A stretch of 64,000 nt of DNA, from the NCBI GenBank assembly GCA_030537145.1, contig JAUNON010000007.1, positions 1-64,000 on the forward strand. The letters run 5' to 3'. Source of the DNA: Lachnospiraceae bacterium. GTDB taxonomy: Bacteria; Bacillota; Clostridia; Lachnospirales; Lachnospiraceae. Of the stretch, positions 17,640-25,955 are shown one piece after another. Below the pieces are notes generated by a model. It saw only the letters and a list, made by a program, of their open reading frames with translations. It had not been told where the DNA came from and ran no database searches. A program made the position numbers and the translations under genes. Each line of letters begins with the position of its first letter. The stretch's first letter is position 1.

Positions 17640-18422
17640 GTGAAGAAGCTATATTTTGGGTCGAATCTCAAGATGTATAAAAATATCCGGGAGACCATGG
17701 ATTATTTGACAAAGCTGCAGGAGCTGACCACAGATCTGGACAGGGATGAAATCACTTTGTTCATCATTCCCTCCTATACCTCCCTGGACCGTGCATCCTG
17801 GCAGATCGATCAGAATCAGATCAGGCTTGGGGCACAAAATATGTGCTGGGAAGAGAGGGGACAGTTTACGGGAGAGATCTCTCCCCTGATGCTGCAGGAG
17901 CTGGGGCTGCAGATCGTAGAGCTGGGCCATTCCGAGCGCCGTCATGTGTTTGGTGAGACCGATGAAATGATGGAAAAAAAGGTAAAGGCAGCTCTTTCCC
18001 ATGGCTTTACTGCATTGCTTTGTATCGGAGAGACCGGCGAGGAGAAGGACTTCGGCTTAAGCGATGAGGTGCTGCGAAAGCAGTTGAAGGTGGGATTCTT
18101 CGGACTTAAGCCGGAGGATGCAAAGAATCTCTGGGTTGCCTATGAACCGGTATGGGCAATCGGGGTAAATGGAAAGCCTGCAACTGTGGAGTATGCACAG
18201 GAAAAGCATCATGTGATAAAAGAGACGCTGAAGGAGCTGTTTGGGGAGGCCGGCAGACAGATCCCTGTGCTCTATGGGGGAAGCGTAAATCCGGGCAATG
18301 CAAACGGGCTGATCGTACAGCCGGATATTGACGGGCTGTTCGTGGGCAGGAGCGCATGGGATGCCGGAAAATTTGATGAGCTGATCCGTGATGCAATTAA
18401 GACTTATAAAGACAGTCTTTAG
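17640..18422 (+). CDS. Triose-phosphate-isomerase homologue (probably EryH-like)
   Basis: TIM-barrel isomerase of 260 residues with the full catalytic set: Lys11 in SNLKMYK, His near 96 in ELGHSERR and Glu near 168 in AYEPVWAIG, plus the phosphate loop YGGSVNPGN. The N-terminal loop differs from canonical NWKMN. The start is GTG 17640, eight bases after GAGGAGGA. A glycolytic isomerase would normally sit in the gap-pgk cluster. Here it lies between a sugar oxidoreductase and RpiB homologues, so L-erythrulose 1-phosphate isomerase activity (EryH/TpiA2 type) is likely. Confidence 0.85.
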   Translation: MKKLYFGSNLKMYKNIRETMDYLTKLQELTTDLDRDEITLFIIPSYTSLDRASWQIDQNQIRLGAQNMCWEERGQFTGEISPLMLQELGLQIVELGHSERRHVFGETDEMMEKKVKAALSHGFTALLCIGETGEEKDFGLSDEVLRKQLKVGFFGLKPEDAKNLWVAYEPVWAIGVNGKPATVEYAQEKHHVIKETLKELFGEAGRQIPVLYGGSVNPGNANGLIVQPDIDGLFVGRSAWDAGKFDELIRDAIKTYKDSL

Positions 18423-18488
18423 ACAGCCTGCGGGAGAGATGCCGTTTCAGGATAATTTTTATATTACTGTAGAAGGGAAGGATGGAAG

Positions 18489-18929
18489 ATGAAAATAGCA
18501 GTTGGATGTGATCCGAACGCACAGGAAGCAAAGGAAAAGATCATGAAATACATTGAGGCCAGGGGCTATGGGGAAGTAACCGATTTCGGAAGTGATGATC
18601 CGATTTATGCGAATGTGGCTATTAAAGTAGGCGAGGCGGTAGCCTCGAAGGAGTATGACAGAGGCATTCTGATCTGCGGCACCGGTTTGGGGGTATCCAT
18701 TGCGGCAAACAAGGTAAAAGGAGCTTATGCGGCGCTGCTGTCCGATGTGTATTCTGCAAAGAGGGCCAGATTGAGCAATGATGCCAACATTGCATGTATG
18801 GGAGCATTCACCGTTGGTGAAAAGCTGAGAGAGGAACTGGTAGATGCATTTCTTTCAAATGAATTTGTGCCGGGGTGTTCTTCCCAGCCTAAGGTAGACG
18901 CATTTGTGAAATACGACAACCAGCGCTAA
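18489..18929 (+). CDS. RpiB/LacA/LacB-family sugar-phosphate isomerase, first copy
   Basis: Cytoplasmic aldose-ketose isomerase, 146 residues. The catalytic loop is ICGTGLGVSIAANK, with Cys near residue 63. The N-terminus reads GCDPNA where classical RpiB has SDHAG, and the usual HND is SND, so this belongs to a divergent branch. Together with the previous gene it fits the last step of tetrulose catabolism, D-erythrulose 4-phosphate to D-erythrose 4-phosphate. A classical ribose-5-phosphate role is less likely. Confidence 0.87.
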   Translation: MKIAVGCDPNAQEAKEKIMKYIEARGYGEVTDFGSDDPIYANVAIKVGEAVASKEYDRGILICGTGLGVSIAANKVKGAYAALLSDVYSAKRARLSNDANIACMGAFTVGEKLREELVDAFLSNEFVPGCSSQPKVDAFVKYDNQR

Positions 18930-18971
18930 TTTTTCGGACAGGGCGCTGGAGCAGGAAAGGAGCCGGGCAAT

Positions 18972-19442
18972 ATGAAGGTCATTATGGGAGCAGATTTTGG
19001 CGGGTATGATTTGAAAGAAGCCGTTAAAAAGGATTTGATAGAACACGGATATGAGATCACGGATGTATCCCCGGACGGACCCATTTCTTATCAGGATGCT
19101 GCAAAGCTGGTGGCAAAGGGAGTTCAGAGAGGGGAATTTGACAGGGGAATCGCAATTTGCGGCACCGGTATGGGGGTAAGCATTATTGCGAATAAATTCC
19201 GGGGAGTATATGCCGCGCTGTGCGAAGGGGTATATACGGCAGTCCGTTCCAAGACCATCAATAATACGAATGTTTTATGTATGGGCGGATTTATCACCGG
19301 TCCTTATCTTGGATGCAGGATTGCGAATGCATGGCTGGAGGCAGAGCATTTGATGGGGCTTGATCCGGCGGAAAAAGAGAAATGCGGAAAGGAATCTCTT
19401 GCGATTCCCGAAGCGGAGGCGGAAGCATACGGAGATAAGTAG
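18972..19442 (+). CDS. RpiB/LacA/LacB-family sugar-phosphate isomerase, second copy
   Basis: A second RpiB-type protein of 156 residues, clearly diverged from the first. The loop ICGTGMGVSIIANK is intact; the N-terminus reads GADFGGYDLK and the HND position reads INN. The two tandem genes could form a mixed enzyme, as LacA and LacB do for galactose 6-phosphate isomerase, or act on different tetrose phosphates. No tagatose kinase or aldolase is nearby, so the lac pathway is not favoured. It ends the operon, with a terminator 52 bases on. Confidence 0.85.
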   Translation: MKVIMGADFGGYDLKEAVKKDLIEHGYEITDVSPDGPISYQDAAKLVAKGVQRGEFDRGIAICGTGMGVSIIANKFRGVYAALCEGVYTAVRSKTINNTNVLCMGGFITGPYLGCRIANAWLEAEHLMGLDPAEKEKCGKESLAIPEAEAEAYGDK

Positions 19443-19494
19443 CTCATCCGGCGGAGAGGTTTCCGAAAAGGAGCGCAGAGGACAAAAGAGTGAA

Positions 19495-19540
19495 GAAGGG
19501 CGGAAAATCGCACAAATATGCGGCTTTTCGCCCTTTCTTA
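19495..19540 (+). terminator. Terminator of the sugar operon
   Basis: GAAGGGCG pairs with CGCCCTTTC around an inner GCA/TGC hairpin with A-rich and T-rich flanks, ending CTTTCTT. The T-rich end merges with the next repeat. Confidence 0.75.
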
Positions 19541-19600
19541 TGATATAGGAAAGTTCTCACTTTCCTATATCATAAAAAGCACTTCGTGCGGTGATGCGCA
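19538..19600 (+). repeat. Terminator-associated two-hairpin repeat, copy R2
   Basis: A 16-bp perfect stem (left arm TTATGATATAGGAAAG) with loop TTCTCA, then the small hairpin GCACTTCGTGC and the end GATGCGC. This is the best preserved copy. It lies directly after a terminator and about 100 bases before the next promoter. Confidence 0.75.
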
Positions 19601-19699
19601 GTTATGCGCGCGGAACAAAAGCTGTGCTGCCGAAATATTGTAACAGTTTAGCTGAAGGATGAACTGTTACGGAAAATCATACCAGGGATTGATAAATTA

Positions 19700-19728
19700 T
19701 TGACAATCCAGAAAAGGTGTGCTACATT
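19700..19728 (+). promoter_or_regulatory. Promoter of the hdr-flx-frd-fum operon
   Basis: TTGACA (19700-19705), 17-base spacer, TACATT (19723-19728), 27 bases before the riboswitch P1 stem. Confidence 0.7.
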
Positions 19729-19754
19729 ATGGATTGTATAAATTTCATATCAGC

Positions 19755-19955
19755 TTTTCAAGTGCGCTGTGAGCAGCGGAACGGGTATGGCCTGTAAAAT
19801 ATCTGCAACGATGTCCAGCGAAAAGGGAATCAGGTGTAAATCCTGAACGGTCCGGCCACTGTTAGCAGGGAGCAGAGTACGAAATGCCATTGTATGTTAT
19901 CATGCGAGAAGGTGTATTTTGCGAGGAACTGCAGTCAGGAAACCTGCTTGAAGGG
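19755..19955 (+). promoter_or_regulatory. Cobalamin riboswitch
   Basis: The conserved core is present: AAAAGGGAATCAGGTGTAAA near 19817, then TCCTGAACGGTCC and GCCACTGT, and the B12 box AGTCAGGAAACCTGC at 19933-19947. A closing P1 stem TTCAAG (19757-19762) with CTTGAA (19947-19952) frames the element. Known members bind adenosyl- or methylcobalamin and switch expression off. No strong terminator is seen downstream. TTTCTGT at 20163-20169 can pair with ACAGAAA at 20191-20197, partly masking the hdrB ribosome binding site, so control at translation is possible. No gene for B12 synthesis or uptake follows; the controlled operon is redox metabolism. Confidence 0.9.
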
Positions 19956-20216
19956 TATAAGGTTGAAGCTGCCGCAGACGGTTTTTCATCTTTCCATCGA
20001 TATGGAGTGCCTGGTTTTATTTTCAAATCTTCCGGGAACCTTTGGTCTGAATTTATGCATGCAGTTACAGGCGGAGATGGCTTTTGCTGCGTATGGTGCA
20101 TAGTCCATATTTGAATCCCATGAATCATTCATACAATTAAAGTCATACGATAGTGAAAGTCATTTCTGTGCACTGAAAATTCGATAATGAACAGAAAGGA
20201 GAGAAAGTGCATAAAA

Positions 20217-21038
20217 ATGAAAGAAGCAAAGTATAGCTATTTTCCGGGCTGTACCCTTAAGACAAAAGCGAAGGATCTGGATTACTATGCCAGAGAATGT
20301 GCCAGGGCTTTGGGGGCGGAGCTGGAGGAGCTGCCGGAATGGCAGTGCTGCGGCGGAGTGTATCCCCTGGGGTCGGATGAGATCGCAACGAAGCTTTCCA
20401 GCGTCCGGGCGCTGAATACGGCCAAGGAGAAGGGACAGGAGCTGGTAACGGTCTGTTCGGCCTGTCATCATGTGATCAAGCGGGTAAATGATGATATGGC
20501 GCATCAGGAGGATATCCGTACCAGGGCAAATAATTACGCTCAGTTCAAAGAACCCTATCAGGGGGAGACTACCGTGCTCCATTACCTGGAATTATTAAGA
20601 GACCGGATCGGCTTTGATACTATCAGGGAGAAGGTGACTCATCCTCTGACAGGACGTAAGATCGGTGCATATTATGGCTGCCTGCTGCTTCGGCCCTCTG
20701 AGATCATACAGTTTGACGATCCGGAAAATCCAACCATCATGGAGGATTTTATCCGGGCCATCGGGGCGGAACCGGTGAGCTATTCATTTCGAAATGAGTG
20801 CTGCGGCGGTTACGTATCACTGAAAGAAAAAGAATTGACACACAGCCTGACAGGAAAGATCATGGAGTCGGCTTCGGCAGAGGGAGCGGAGGAATTGATC
20901 ACCGCCTGTCCGCTTTGCATGTACAATTTGAAACAGTATCATGGAAAAGACGCTCTCCCGGTTCATTATTTTACGGAGCTTCTGGCAGAAGCCCTGGGAA
21001 TAAAGCCATCAGAGAAAACGAACGGGGAGGGGGCTTGA
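20217..21038 (+). CDS. hdrB: HdrB-like CCG-domain subunit
   Basis: Heterodisulfide-reductase-type subunit of 273 residues with two complete CCG motifs, which in HdrB bind a pair of noncubane [4Fe-4S] clusters: the first from GCTLK through WQCCGG to CSAC, the second from YGCLLL through NECCGG to CPLC. In known complexes HdrB carries electrons to a disulfide or, fused in TfrB, to fumarate. Here it heads an operon with fumarate reductase subunits, so it is probably the link between HdrC and the FrdB-like subunit. ATG 20217 is 14 bases after AAAGGAGA, slightly long; an in-frame ATG at 20187 lacks a binding site. Confidence 0.9.
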   Translation: MKEAKYSYFPGCTLKTKAKDLDYYARECARALGAELEELPEWQCCGGVYPLGSDEIATKLSSVRALNTAKEKGQELVTVCSACHHVIKRVNDDMAHQEDIRTRANNYAQFKEPYQGETTVLHYLELLRDRIGFDTIREKVTHPLTGRKIGAYYGCLLLRPSEIIQFDDPENPTIMEDFIRAIGAEPVSYSFRNECCGGYVSLKEKELTHSLTGKIMESASAEGAEELITACPLCMYNLKQYHGKDALPVHYFTELLAEALGIKPSEKTNGEGA

Positions 21039-21040
21039 AC

Positions 21041-21433
21041 ATGATGAAAATTGACAGAGAAAAGGCCAATGAGATTCAGGAGCTCAGCGGCGTAAATACA
21101 AAGAAGTGTATGAAATGCGGGAAATGCTCTGCATCCTGCCCCTCTTATGAGGAGATGGATATCAAGCCGCATCAGTTTGTTTCTTATGTCCAGAGGGGCG
21201 AGATCGAACCGCTTCTTCAGTCCGCTTCTCTCTGGAAATGTCTGTCCTGCTTTGCCTGTATAGAGCGCTGCCCCAGAGATGTAAAACCCGGCAAGCTGGT
21301 GGATGCAGTGAGGCAGATGGTGATTCGGGAACGGGGAGGCAATCATCTGCAGGAAGAGGAGATACCAAAGCTTCTGGATCCGGAATTGCCGCAGCAGCTT
21401 TTGGTCAGTGCATTCCGCAGAGAGAAAAAGTAA
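21041..21433 (+). CDS. hdrC: HdrC-like iron-sulfur subunit
   Basis: Small electron-transfer subunit of 130 residues with two [4Fe-4S] motifs, CMKCGKCSASCP and CLSCFACIERCP, linking HdrA to HdrB. GGGGAGGGGG lies eight bases before ATG 21041; an ATG one codon later is also possible. It follows hdrB after two bases, and the hdrB-hdrC-hdrA order is retained. No membrane segment is present, so the complex is cytoplasmic. Confidence 0.93.
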   Translation: MMKIDREKANEIQELSGVNTKKCMKCGKCSASCPSYEEMDIKPHQFVSYVQRGEIEPLLQSASLWKCLSCFACIERCPRDVKPGKLVDAVRQMVIRERGGNHLQEEEIPKLLDPELPQQLLVSAFRREKK

Positions 21434-21449
21434 TCGGAGGTGAAGCAAG

Positions 21450-23438
21450 TTGCAGAGAATAGGTGTGTTTGTCTGCCACTGCGGCAGTAATATTGCGGCT
21501 ACGGTAGATGTAAAAAAAGTGGTGGAAATGGTAAAGCAGGAACCCGGAGTGGTTCATGCGGAGGATTACCAGTATATGTGTTCCGAGGCGGGACAGTCCA
21601 GGGTGGCGGCAGCGATCCGGGAACATGGGCTGACCGGCCTGGTGATCTGTTCCTGTTCCCCCAGAATGCATGAGACCACCTTCCGGAAATGTGCGGAGAA
21701 GGCGGGTCTGAATCCTTATATGGTGGAAATTGCCAATATCCGTGAGCAGTGCTCCTGGATTCATAAGGATGTGGAAGAGGCTACAAAAAAGGCGGTTATC
21801 CTGGCCCGGGCGGCGATTGCCAAGGTTGACCGGGATGCTCCCCTGCAGCAGGGAGAAAGTGTGGTAACGAAGCGCGCTCTGGTGATCGGCGGCGGTATTG
21901 CGGGAATCCAGACTGCGCTGGATATTGCGGATGCAGGATATAAAGTGGATATTGTGGAGAAATCCCCCAGTATCGGCGGGAGAATGTCCCAGCTTGATAA
22001 GACCTTCCCCACTCTGGACTGTTCCGCCTGTATTCTGACACCCAAGATGGTGGAGGCATCCGCCCATGAGAATATTACCATCTATACCTACAGTGAAGTG
22101 GAAAAGGTGACGGGCTTTGTGGGAGATTTTACGGTGGATATCCGCAAAAAGGCCAGAAGTGTGGATATGAGCAAGTGTACCGGATGCGGTGTCTGCCAGG
22201 AAAAATGTCCCAGCAAAAAGACACCGAATGAATTTAACCGGGGGCTGAATACCCGCAGCGCCATCTATACGCCCTTTGCACAGGCGATTCCAAATGTACC
22301 CGTCATTGACCGGGAGCATTGCATAAAATTCAAGACCGGAAAATGCGGTGTTTGTTCTAAGGTTTGTCAGGCGGGAGCCATTGATTATGACCAGAAGGAC
22401 GAAATCATAACAGAGAAGTACGGCGCCATTGTGGTGGCTACCGGCTTCGACATGATTAAGCTGGACAAGTACGGCGAGTATTCTTATCAGGAGAGTCCGG
22501 ATGTGATTACGTCTCTGGAGCTGGAGCGTATCATGAATGCGGCAGGTCCTACCAAGGGCCATTTAGAGCGTTTATCTGACCATAAACCGCCGAAGGAGAT
22601 GGTGTTCATCCAGTGTGTAGGCTCCCGCTGCAGCGATAAGCGGGGTAAGAGCTACTGTTCCAAAATCTGCTGTATGTATACGGCGAAGCAGGCCATTCTG
22701 ATTCGGGATAAATATCCGGATGTAAATGTGACCGTATTTTATATCGATGTCAGGACGCCGGGAAAGAACTTTGATGAGTTCTACCGCAGGGCAGTGGAAG
22801 AGTATGGAGTGGATTATATAAAGGGCCAGGTTGGCAAGGTTTCCCAGACCGGAGACGGAAAGCTGCTGGTTCAGGGCGTGGATCTTCTGGATCAAAAGCG
22901 TATTCTGAAGAAGGCAGATATGGTGGTGCTTGCAGCGGCTATTGAACCTAATGAGGATGCGAGAAAGCTTGCTACTATGCTGACTGCCAGCATGGATACG
23001 AACGATTTCTTCACAGAGGCGCATCCCAAGCTGCGCCCGGTGGAATCTCCTACGGCGGGGGTATTCCTTTCCGGTGTGGCACAGGGCCCGAAGGATATTC
23101 CGGAGACGGTAGCTCAGGCGGGAGCGGCAGCCGTGAAGGTGATCGGGCTGCTGGCAAAGGATAAGCTAAAAACGAATCCCTGTACGGCAAAGCCGGACGA
23201 GCTGCTTTGCAACGGCTGCTCCGTTTGTGCCAATGTCTGCCCGTATGGAGCGATCAGCTACATAGAGAAGGAGGTAAGAGATCACGGCATCCGTGAGGTA
23301 CGCAGGATTGCCAGTGTGAATTCCGCCCTCTGCCAGGGCTGCGGAGCCTGCACGGTGGCATGTCCTTCCGGTGTTATGGATCTGCAGGGCTTCTCCAACA
23401 GACAGATTATTGCGGAGGTGGATGCGATATGCAAATAG
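21450..23438 (+). CDS. hdrA: HdrA-like flavoprotein, electron-bifurcating subunit
   Basis: Central FAD subunit of Hdr complexes, where the flavin splits electron pairs. The 662 residues contain an N-terminal domain (IGVFVCHCGSN), a thioredoxin-reductase-like FAD fold with GGGIAGIQTAL, the conserved cluster ligand region LDCSACILTPKM, an inserted ferredoxin region (CTGCGVCQEKCP and CGVCSKVC) and two C-terminal [4Fe-4S] motifs, CNGCSVCANVCP and CQGCGACTVACP. The start is TTG 21450, seven bases after GGAGGTG, with no nearby ATG. The last ten bases overlap the flxD/mvhD gene. Confidence 0.95.
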   Translation: MQRIGVFVCHCGSNIAATVDVKKVVEMVKQEPGVVHAEDYQYMCSEAGQSRVAAAIREHGLTGLVICSCSPRMHETTFRKCAEKAGLNPYMVEIANIREQCSWIHKDVEEATKKAVILARAAIAKVDRDAPLQQGESVVTKRALVIGGGIAGIQTALDIADAGYKVDIVEKSPSIGGRMSQLDKTFPTLDCSACILTPKMVEASAHENITIYTYSEVEKVTGFVGDFTVDIRKKARSVDMSKCTGCGVCQEKCPSKKTPNEFNRGLNTRSAIYTPFAQAIPNVPVIDREHCIKFKTGKCGVCSKVCQAGAIDYDQKDEIITEKYGAIVVATGFDMIKLDKYGEYSYQESPDVITSLELERIMNAAGPTKGHLERLSDHKPPKEMVFIQCVGSRCSDKRGKSYCSKICCMYTAKQAILIRDKYPDVNVTVFYIDVRTPGKNFDEFYRRAVEEYGVDYIKGQVGKVSQTGDGKLLVQGVDLLDQKRILKKADMVVLAAAIEPNEDARKLATMLTASMDTNDFFTEAHPKLRPVESPTAGVFLSGVAQGPKDIPETVAQAGAAAVKVIGLLAKDKLKTNPCTAKPDELLCNGCSVCANVCPYGAISYIEKEVRDHGIREVRRIASVNSALCQGCGACTVACPSGVMDLQGFSNRQIIAEVDAICK

Positions 23439-23875
23439 AATCAAAAGAAGAATTCAGACCCAAAATTGTGGCCTTTTGCTGTAACTGGTGCAGCTATGCG
23501 GGAGCGGACCTGGCAGGAAGCAGCAGGCTTGCTTATCCTGCCGATATCAAGATTATCCGGGTTCCCTGTTCCTGCAGGGTCAATCCCCTGTTTATCCTCC
23601 GGGCATTTGAAAAGGGAGCGGACGGCGTGATAATGTGCGGCTGCCATCCGGGCGACTGTCACTATACTACGGGAAATTTCTATGCGAGACGGAGGATGAC
23701 GCTGCTGTTTTCCATGCTGGATTACCTGGGCGTGGAAAATGGGAGAACCAGAGTGGAATGGGTATCGGCGGCGGAGGGCGCCAAGTTCTCTGCTACCATG
23801 AATGAGTTTGCGGAGAAAATTCAGTCGCTGGGCAGAAATGTCAGATTGGAGGATATCAGATGCAGGAAAGAATGA
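23429..23875 (+). CDS. MvhD/FlxD-like [2Fe-2S] subunit
   Basis: Adaptor of 148 residues that passes electrons from the donor module into HdrA. The cysteine pattern CCNWCSYAGAD, VPCSCRV and CGCHPGDCHY is diagnostic of the MvhD family. With NAD-linked Flx partners downstream and no F420 hydrogenase, the name FlxD fits best. It overlaps hdrA at its start and the next gene by 16 bases at its end, indicating coupled translation. Confidence 0.93.
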   Translation: MQIESKEEFRPKIVAFCCNWCSYAGADLAGSSRLAYPADIKIIRVPCSCRVNPLFILRAFEKGADGVIMCGCHPGDCHYTTGNFYARRRMTLLFSMLDYLGVENGRTRVEWVSAAEGAKFSATMNEFAEKIQSLGRNVRLEDIRCRKE

Positions 23876-24894
23876 CAGGCATGGTGCGCCAGGAGACCGA
23901 GAGCAAACTGATCGCACGGGCAAAGGAGCTGCTGGCAGATCAGACGGTAGCGAGAGTTCTGGGCTGGAAATCCGGGGATATGGATTACAATCCGGAGCCG
24001 GGATATTTTAACAGTGCACAGGAGCTGGAGAGCCAGTTTGTTTATAACGGTTTCTGCGGAGCGAATTTAAGTAAATATATGATTGAGGCCTCCAAAATGG
24101 AGGGCAGGACGCTGGTTTTTCTGAAGCCCTGTGACACCTACAGCTTCAATCAGCTAATAAAGGAGCACAGAGTGGACCGGGAGAAGGCCTACATTATCGG
24201 CGTGGGCTGCAAGGGAAAGCTGAGTGCGGAGAAAATCCGGCAGCAGGGCATTACCGGCATTGAAACGGTTTCCGGAGCCGGAATGGATGACGGCTGCGAT
24301 GAGCTGAAGATTACCACCATTTACGGGGAGGAAGCAAGCTGCTCCTATGCCTCGGCAATGCTGGAACGCTGCCATGTGTGCAAGGGCAAGGAGCACGTAA
24401 TTTTTGATGAGGAAATAGGAGAGTCCAGGGATACCGTGGATGCGGAACGTTTCGCGGAGGTGGAGCGCATTGAAGCAATGACGCCGGAGGAGCGGTTTGC
24501 ATTTTTCCAGAAGGAGCTTTCCAAATGTATCCGCTGCAATGCCTGCCGCAATGTATGTCCGGCCTGCAACTGCCGGAAATGCGTATTCGATCAGGACAAA
24601 TTTGATACCTCCCAAAAGGCCAATGCCAATTCCTTTGAGGAGAAAATGTTCCACATCATCCGGGCCTTCCATGTGGCCGGACGGTGTACGGACTGCGGAG
24701 AATGCAGCAGAGTATGTCCCCAGGGAATACCGCTTCATCTGTTTAACCGGAAATTTATCAAGGATATTAATGAATTTTACGGAGAATTCCAGGCCGGGGC
24801 GGATTGCGAGACGAGGGGCCCGCTGACGGATTACACCTTCGGAGATGTGGAGCCGGGAATCGTGGCAGAAAGGAGTCAGTCATGTTCAAAATAA
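23860..24894 (+). CDS. FlxC-like iron-sulfur protein (F420-dehydrogenase beta-like N-terminus)
   Basis: Electron-transfer subunit of 344 residues. The N-terminal half resembles the beta subunit family of F420 hydrogenases and dehydrogenases (FLKPCDTYSFNQLIKEH, IIGVGCKGKL, CHVCKGKEH). The C-terminal half has cysteine clusters CIRCNACRNVCPAC and CTDCGECSRVCPQG for two [4Fe-4S] centres. In sulfate reducers FlxABCD oxidises NADH and feeds HdrABC; position and motifs suggest this is the FlxC equivalent. ATG 23860 overlaps the flxD end and the stop overlaps the next gene by 13 bases. Confidence 0.8.
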   Translation: MQERMTGMVRQETESKLIARAKELLADQTVARVLGWKSGDMDYNPEPGYFNSAQELESQFVYNGFCGANLSKYMIEASKMEGRTLVFLKPCDTYSFNQLIKEHRVDREKAYIIGVGCKGKLSAEKIRQQGITGIETVSGAGMDDGCDELKITTIYGEEASCSYASAMLERCHVCKGKEHVIFDEEIGESRDTVDAERFAEVERIEAMTPEERFAFFQKELSKCIRCNACRNVCPACNCRKCVFDQDKFDTSQKANANSFEEKMFHIIRAFHVAGRCTDCGECSRVCPQGIPLHLFNRKFIKDINEFYGEFQAGADCETRGPLTDYTFGDVEPGIVAERSQSCSK

Positions 24895-25955
24895 AGAAAT
24901 CTGATCTGCCCGCACTGTTCCAGGAGATCGGCAGAAAAAACGAGTTGTATCTGCCCGTAAAGGAGGCAGGACAGGTGAATTTCGGTGTATGGGAGGAAAA
25001 TGCCCAGGTGGATCTGGATACCCTGAAATCGGTAAAATCCCCCAAGGATATTTTCTTTCCCCAGTGTGAGAATCTGTATTCCTGCAAACGGGACGGAAAG
25101 AAGCTGACGGTGGAGCCCGAAGCTCTGAAAAGCCAGCCCTTCGTGGTATTTGGTATGCGGGGCTGCGATGTAAAGGGCCTTACGGTACTGGATCAGGTAT
25201 TTTTGTCAGATCCGGTGGATACCTTTTATCAGGCAAGAAGAAATATGGGAACGATCGTGGCCCTGGCCTGTCACCGGCCGGATGAGTCCTGCTTCTGTAA
25301 GGTATTCGGAAACGATGCTGCGCAGCCGGAGGCGGATGTGGCGGCCTGGCTGACGGAGGAAGCGCTGTACTGGCAGCCCCTTACGGAAAAGGGAACGGAT
25401 CTGACCGGCCAGGTGCAGGCGCTTCTGAAGGAAGCGGATGCCGGGGACGAAGCGGCCGTGGAGCAGGAGAAAGCAGTCATTCGTGCCATTGTGGAGAAAT
25501 TGCCCTACAGCAGTCTTTCCCTGGAAGGATGGAATGGGGAGGCGGAACAGAAAAGGTTCGATTCCCAACTGTGGGAAGAGCTTTATAAGCCCTGTCTGGC
25601 CTGCGGCACCTGCACCTTTGTTTGTCCCACCTGCCAGTGCTACGATATTAAGGATTACACGGCAGGGAATGAAGTCCGCCGCTACCGCTGCTGGGATTCC
25701 TGCATGTATTCGGATTTTACCATGATGGCCGCGGCAAACAACCGTACCAGCCAGATGCAGCGTTTCCGCCAGCGGTTTATGCATAAGCTGGTGTATTTCC
25801 CGGCAAATAACAATGGAATGTATTCTTGTGTAGGCTGCGGACGCTGCGTGGAAAAATGTCCGGCTTCGCTGAATATTGTAAAGGTAATCAAGCGCTTTGC
25901 GGCAGAGGACGCAAAAGAAAAATCAGAAAAAGTGGGAGGTGGAGAGAATGAGTAA
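24882..25955 (+). CDS. FlxB-like 4Fe-4S dicluster protein (AsrA/HydB-like)
   Basis: Iron-sulfur subunit of 357 residues related to the beta subunits of sulfhydrogenase and anaerobic sulfite reductase (AsrA), which relay electrons between an FAD/NAD subunit and the enzyme core. Visible motifs: GMRGCDVKGLTVLDQ, ACHRPDESCFC, and two C-terminal clusters CLACGTCTFVCPTC and CVGCGRCVEKCPAS. ATG 24882 follows AAAGGAGT. It overlaps its neighbours on both sides. Confidence 0.83.
   Translation: MFKIKKSDLPALFQEIGRKNELYLPVKEAGQVNFGVWEENAQVDLDTLKSVKSPKDIFFPQCENLYSCKRDGKKLTVEPEALKSQPFVVFGMRGCDVKGLTVLDQVFLSDPVDTFYQARRNMGTIVALACHRPDESCFCKVFGNDAAQPEADVAAWLTEEALYWQPLTEKGTDLTGQVQALLKEADAGDEAAVEQEKAVIRAIVEKLPYSSLSLEGWNGEAEQKRFDSQLWEELYKPCLACGTCTFVCPTCQCYDIKDYTAGNEVRRYRCWDSCMYSDFTMMAAANNRTSQMQRFRQRFMHKLVYFPANNNGMYSCVGCGRCVEKCPASLNIVKVIKRFAAEDAKEKSEKVGGGENE

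Noticed and set aside
17640..18422. Glycolytic triose-phosphate isomerase
   Set aside because: Not excluded by motifs, but the operon context and the atypical N-terminal loop make a tetrulose-phosphate role more likely.
19884..20114. Short plus-strand reading frames over the riboswitch
   Set aside because: They coincide with the conserved RNA core and B12 box and lack ribosome binding sites.
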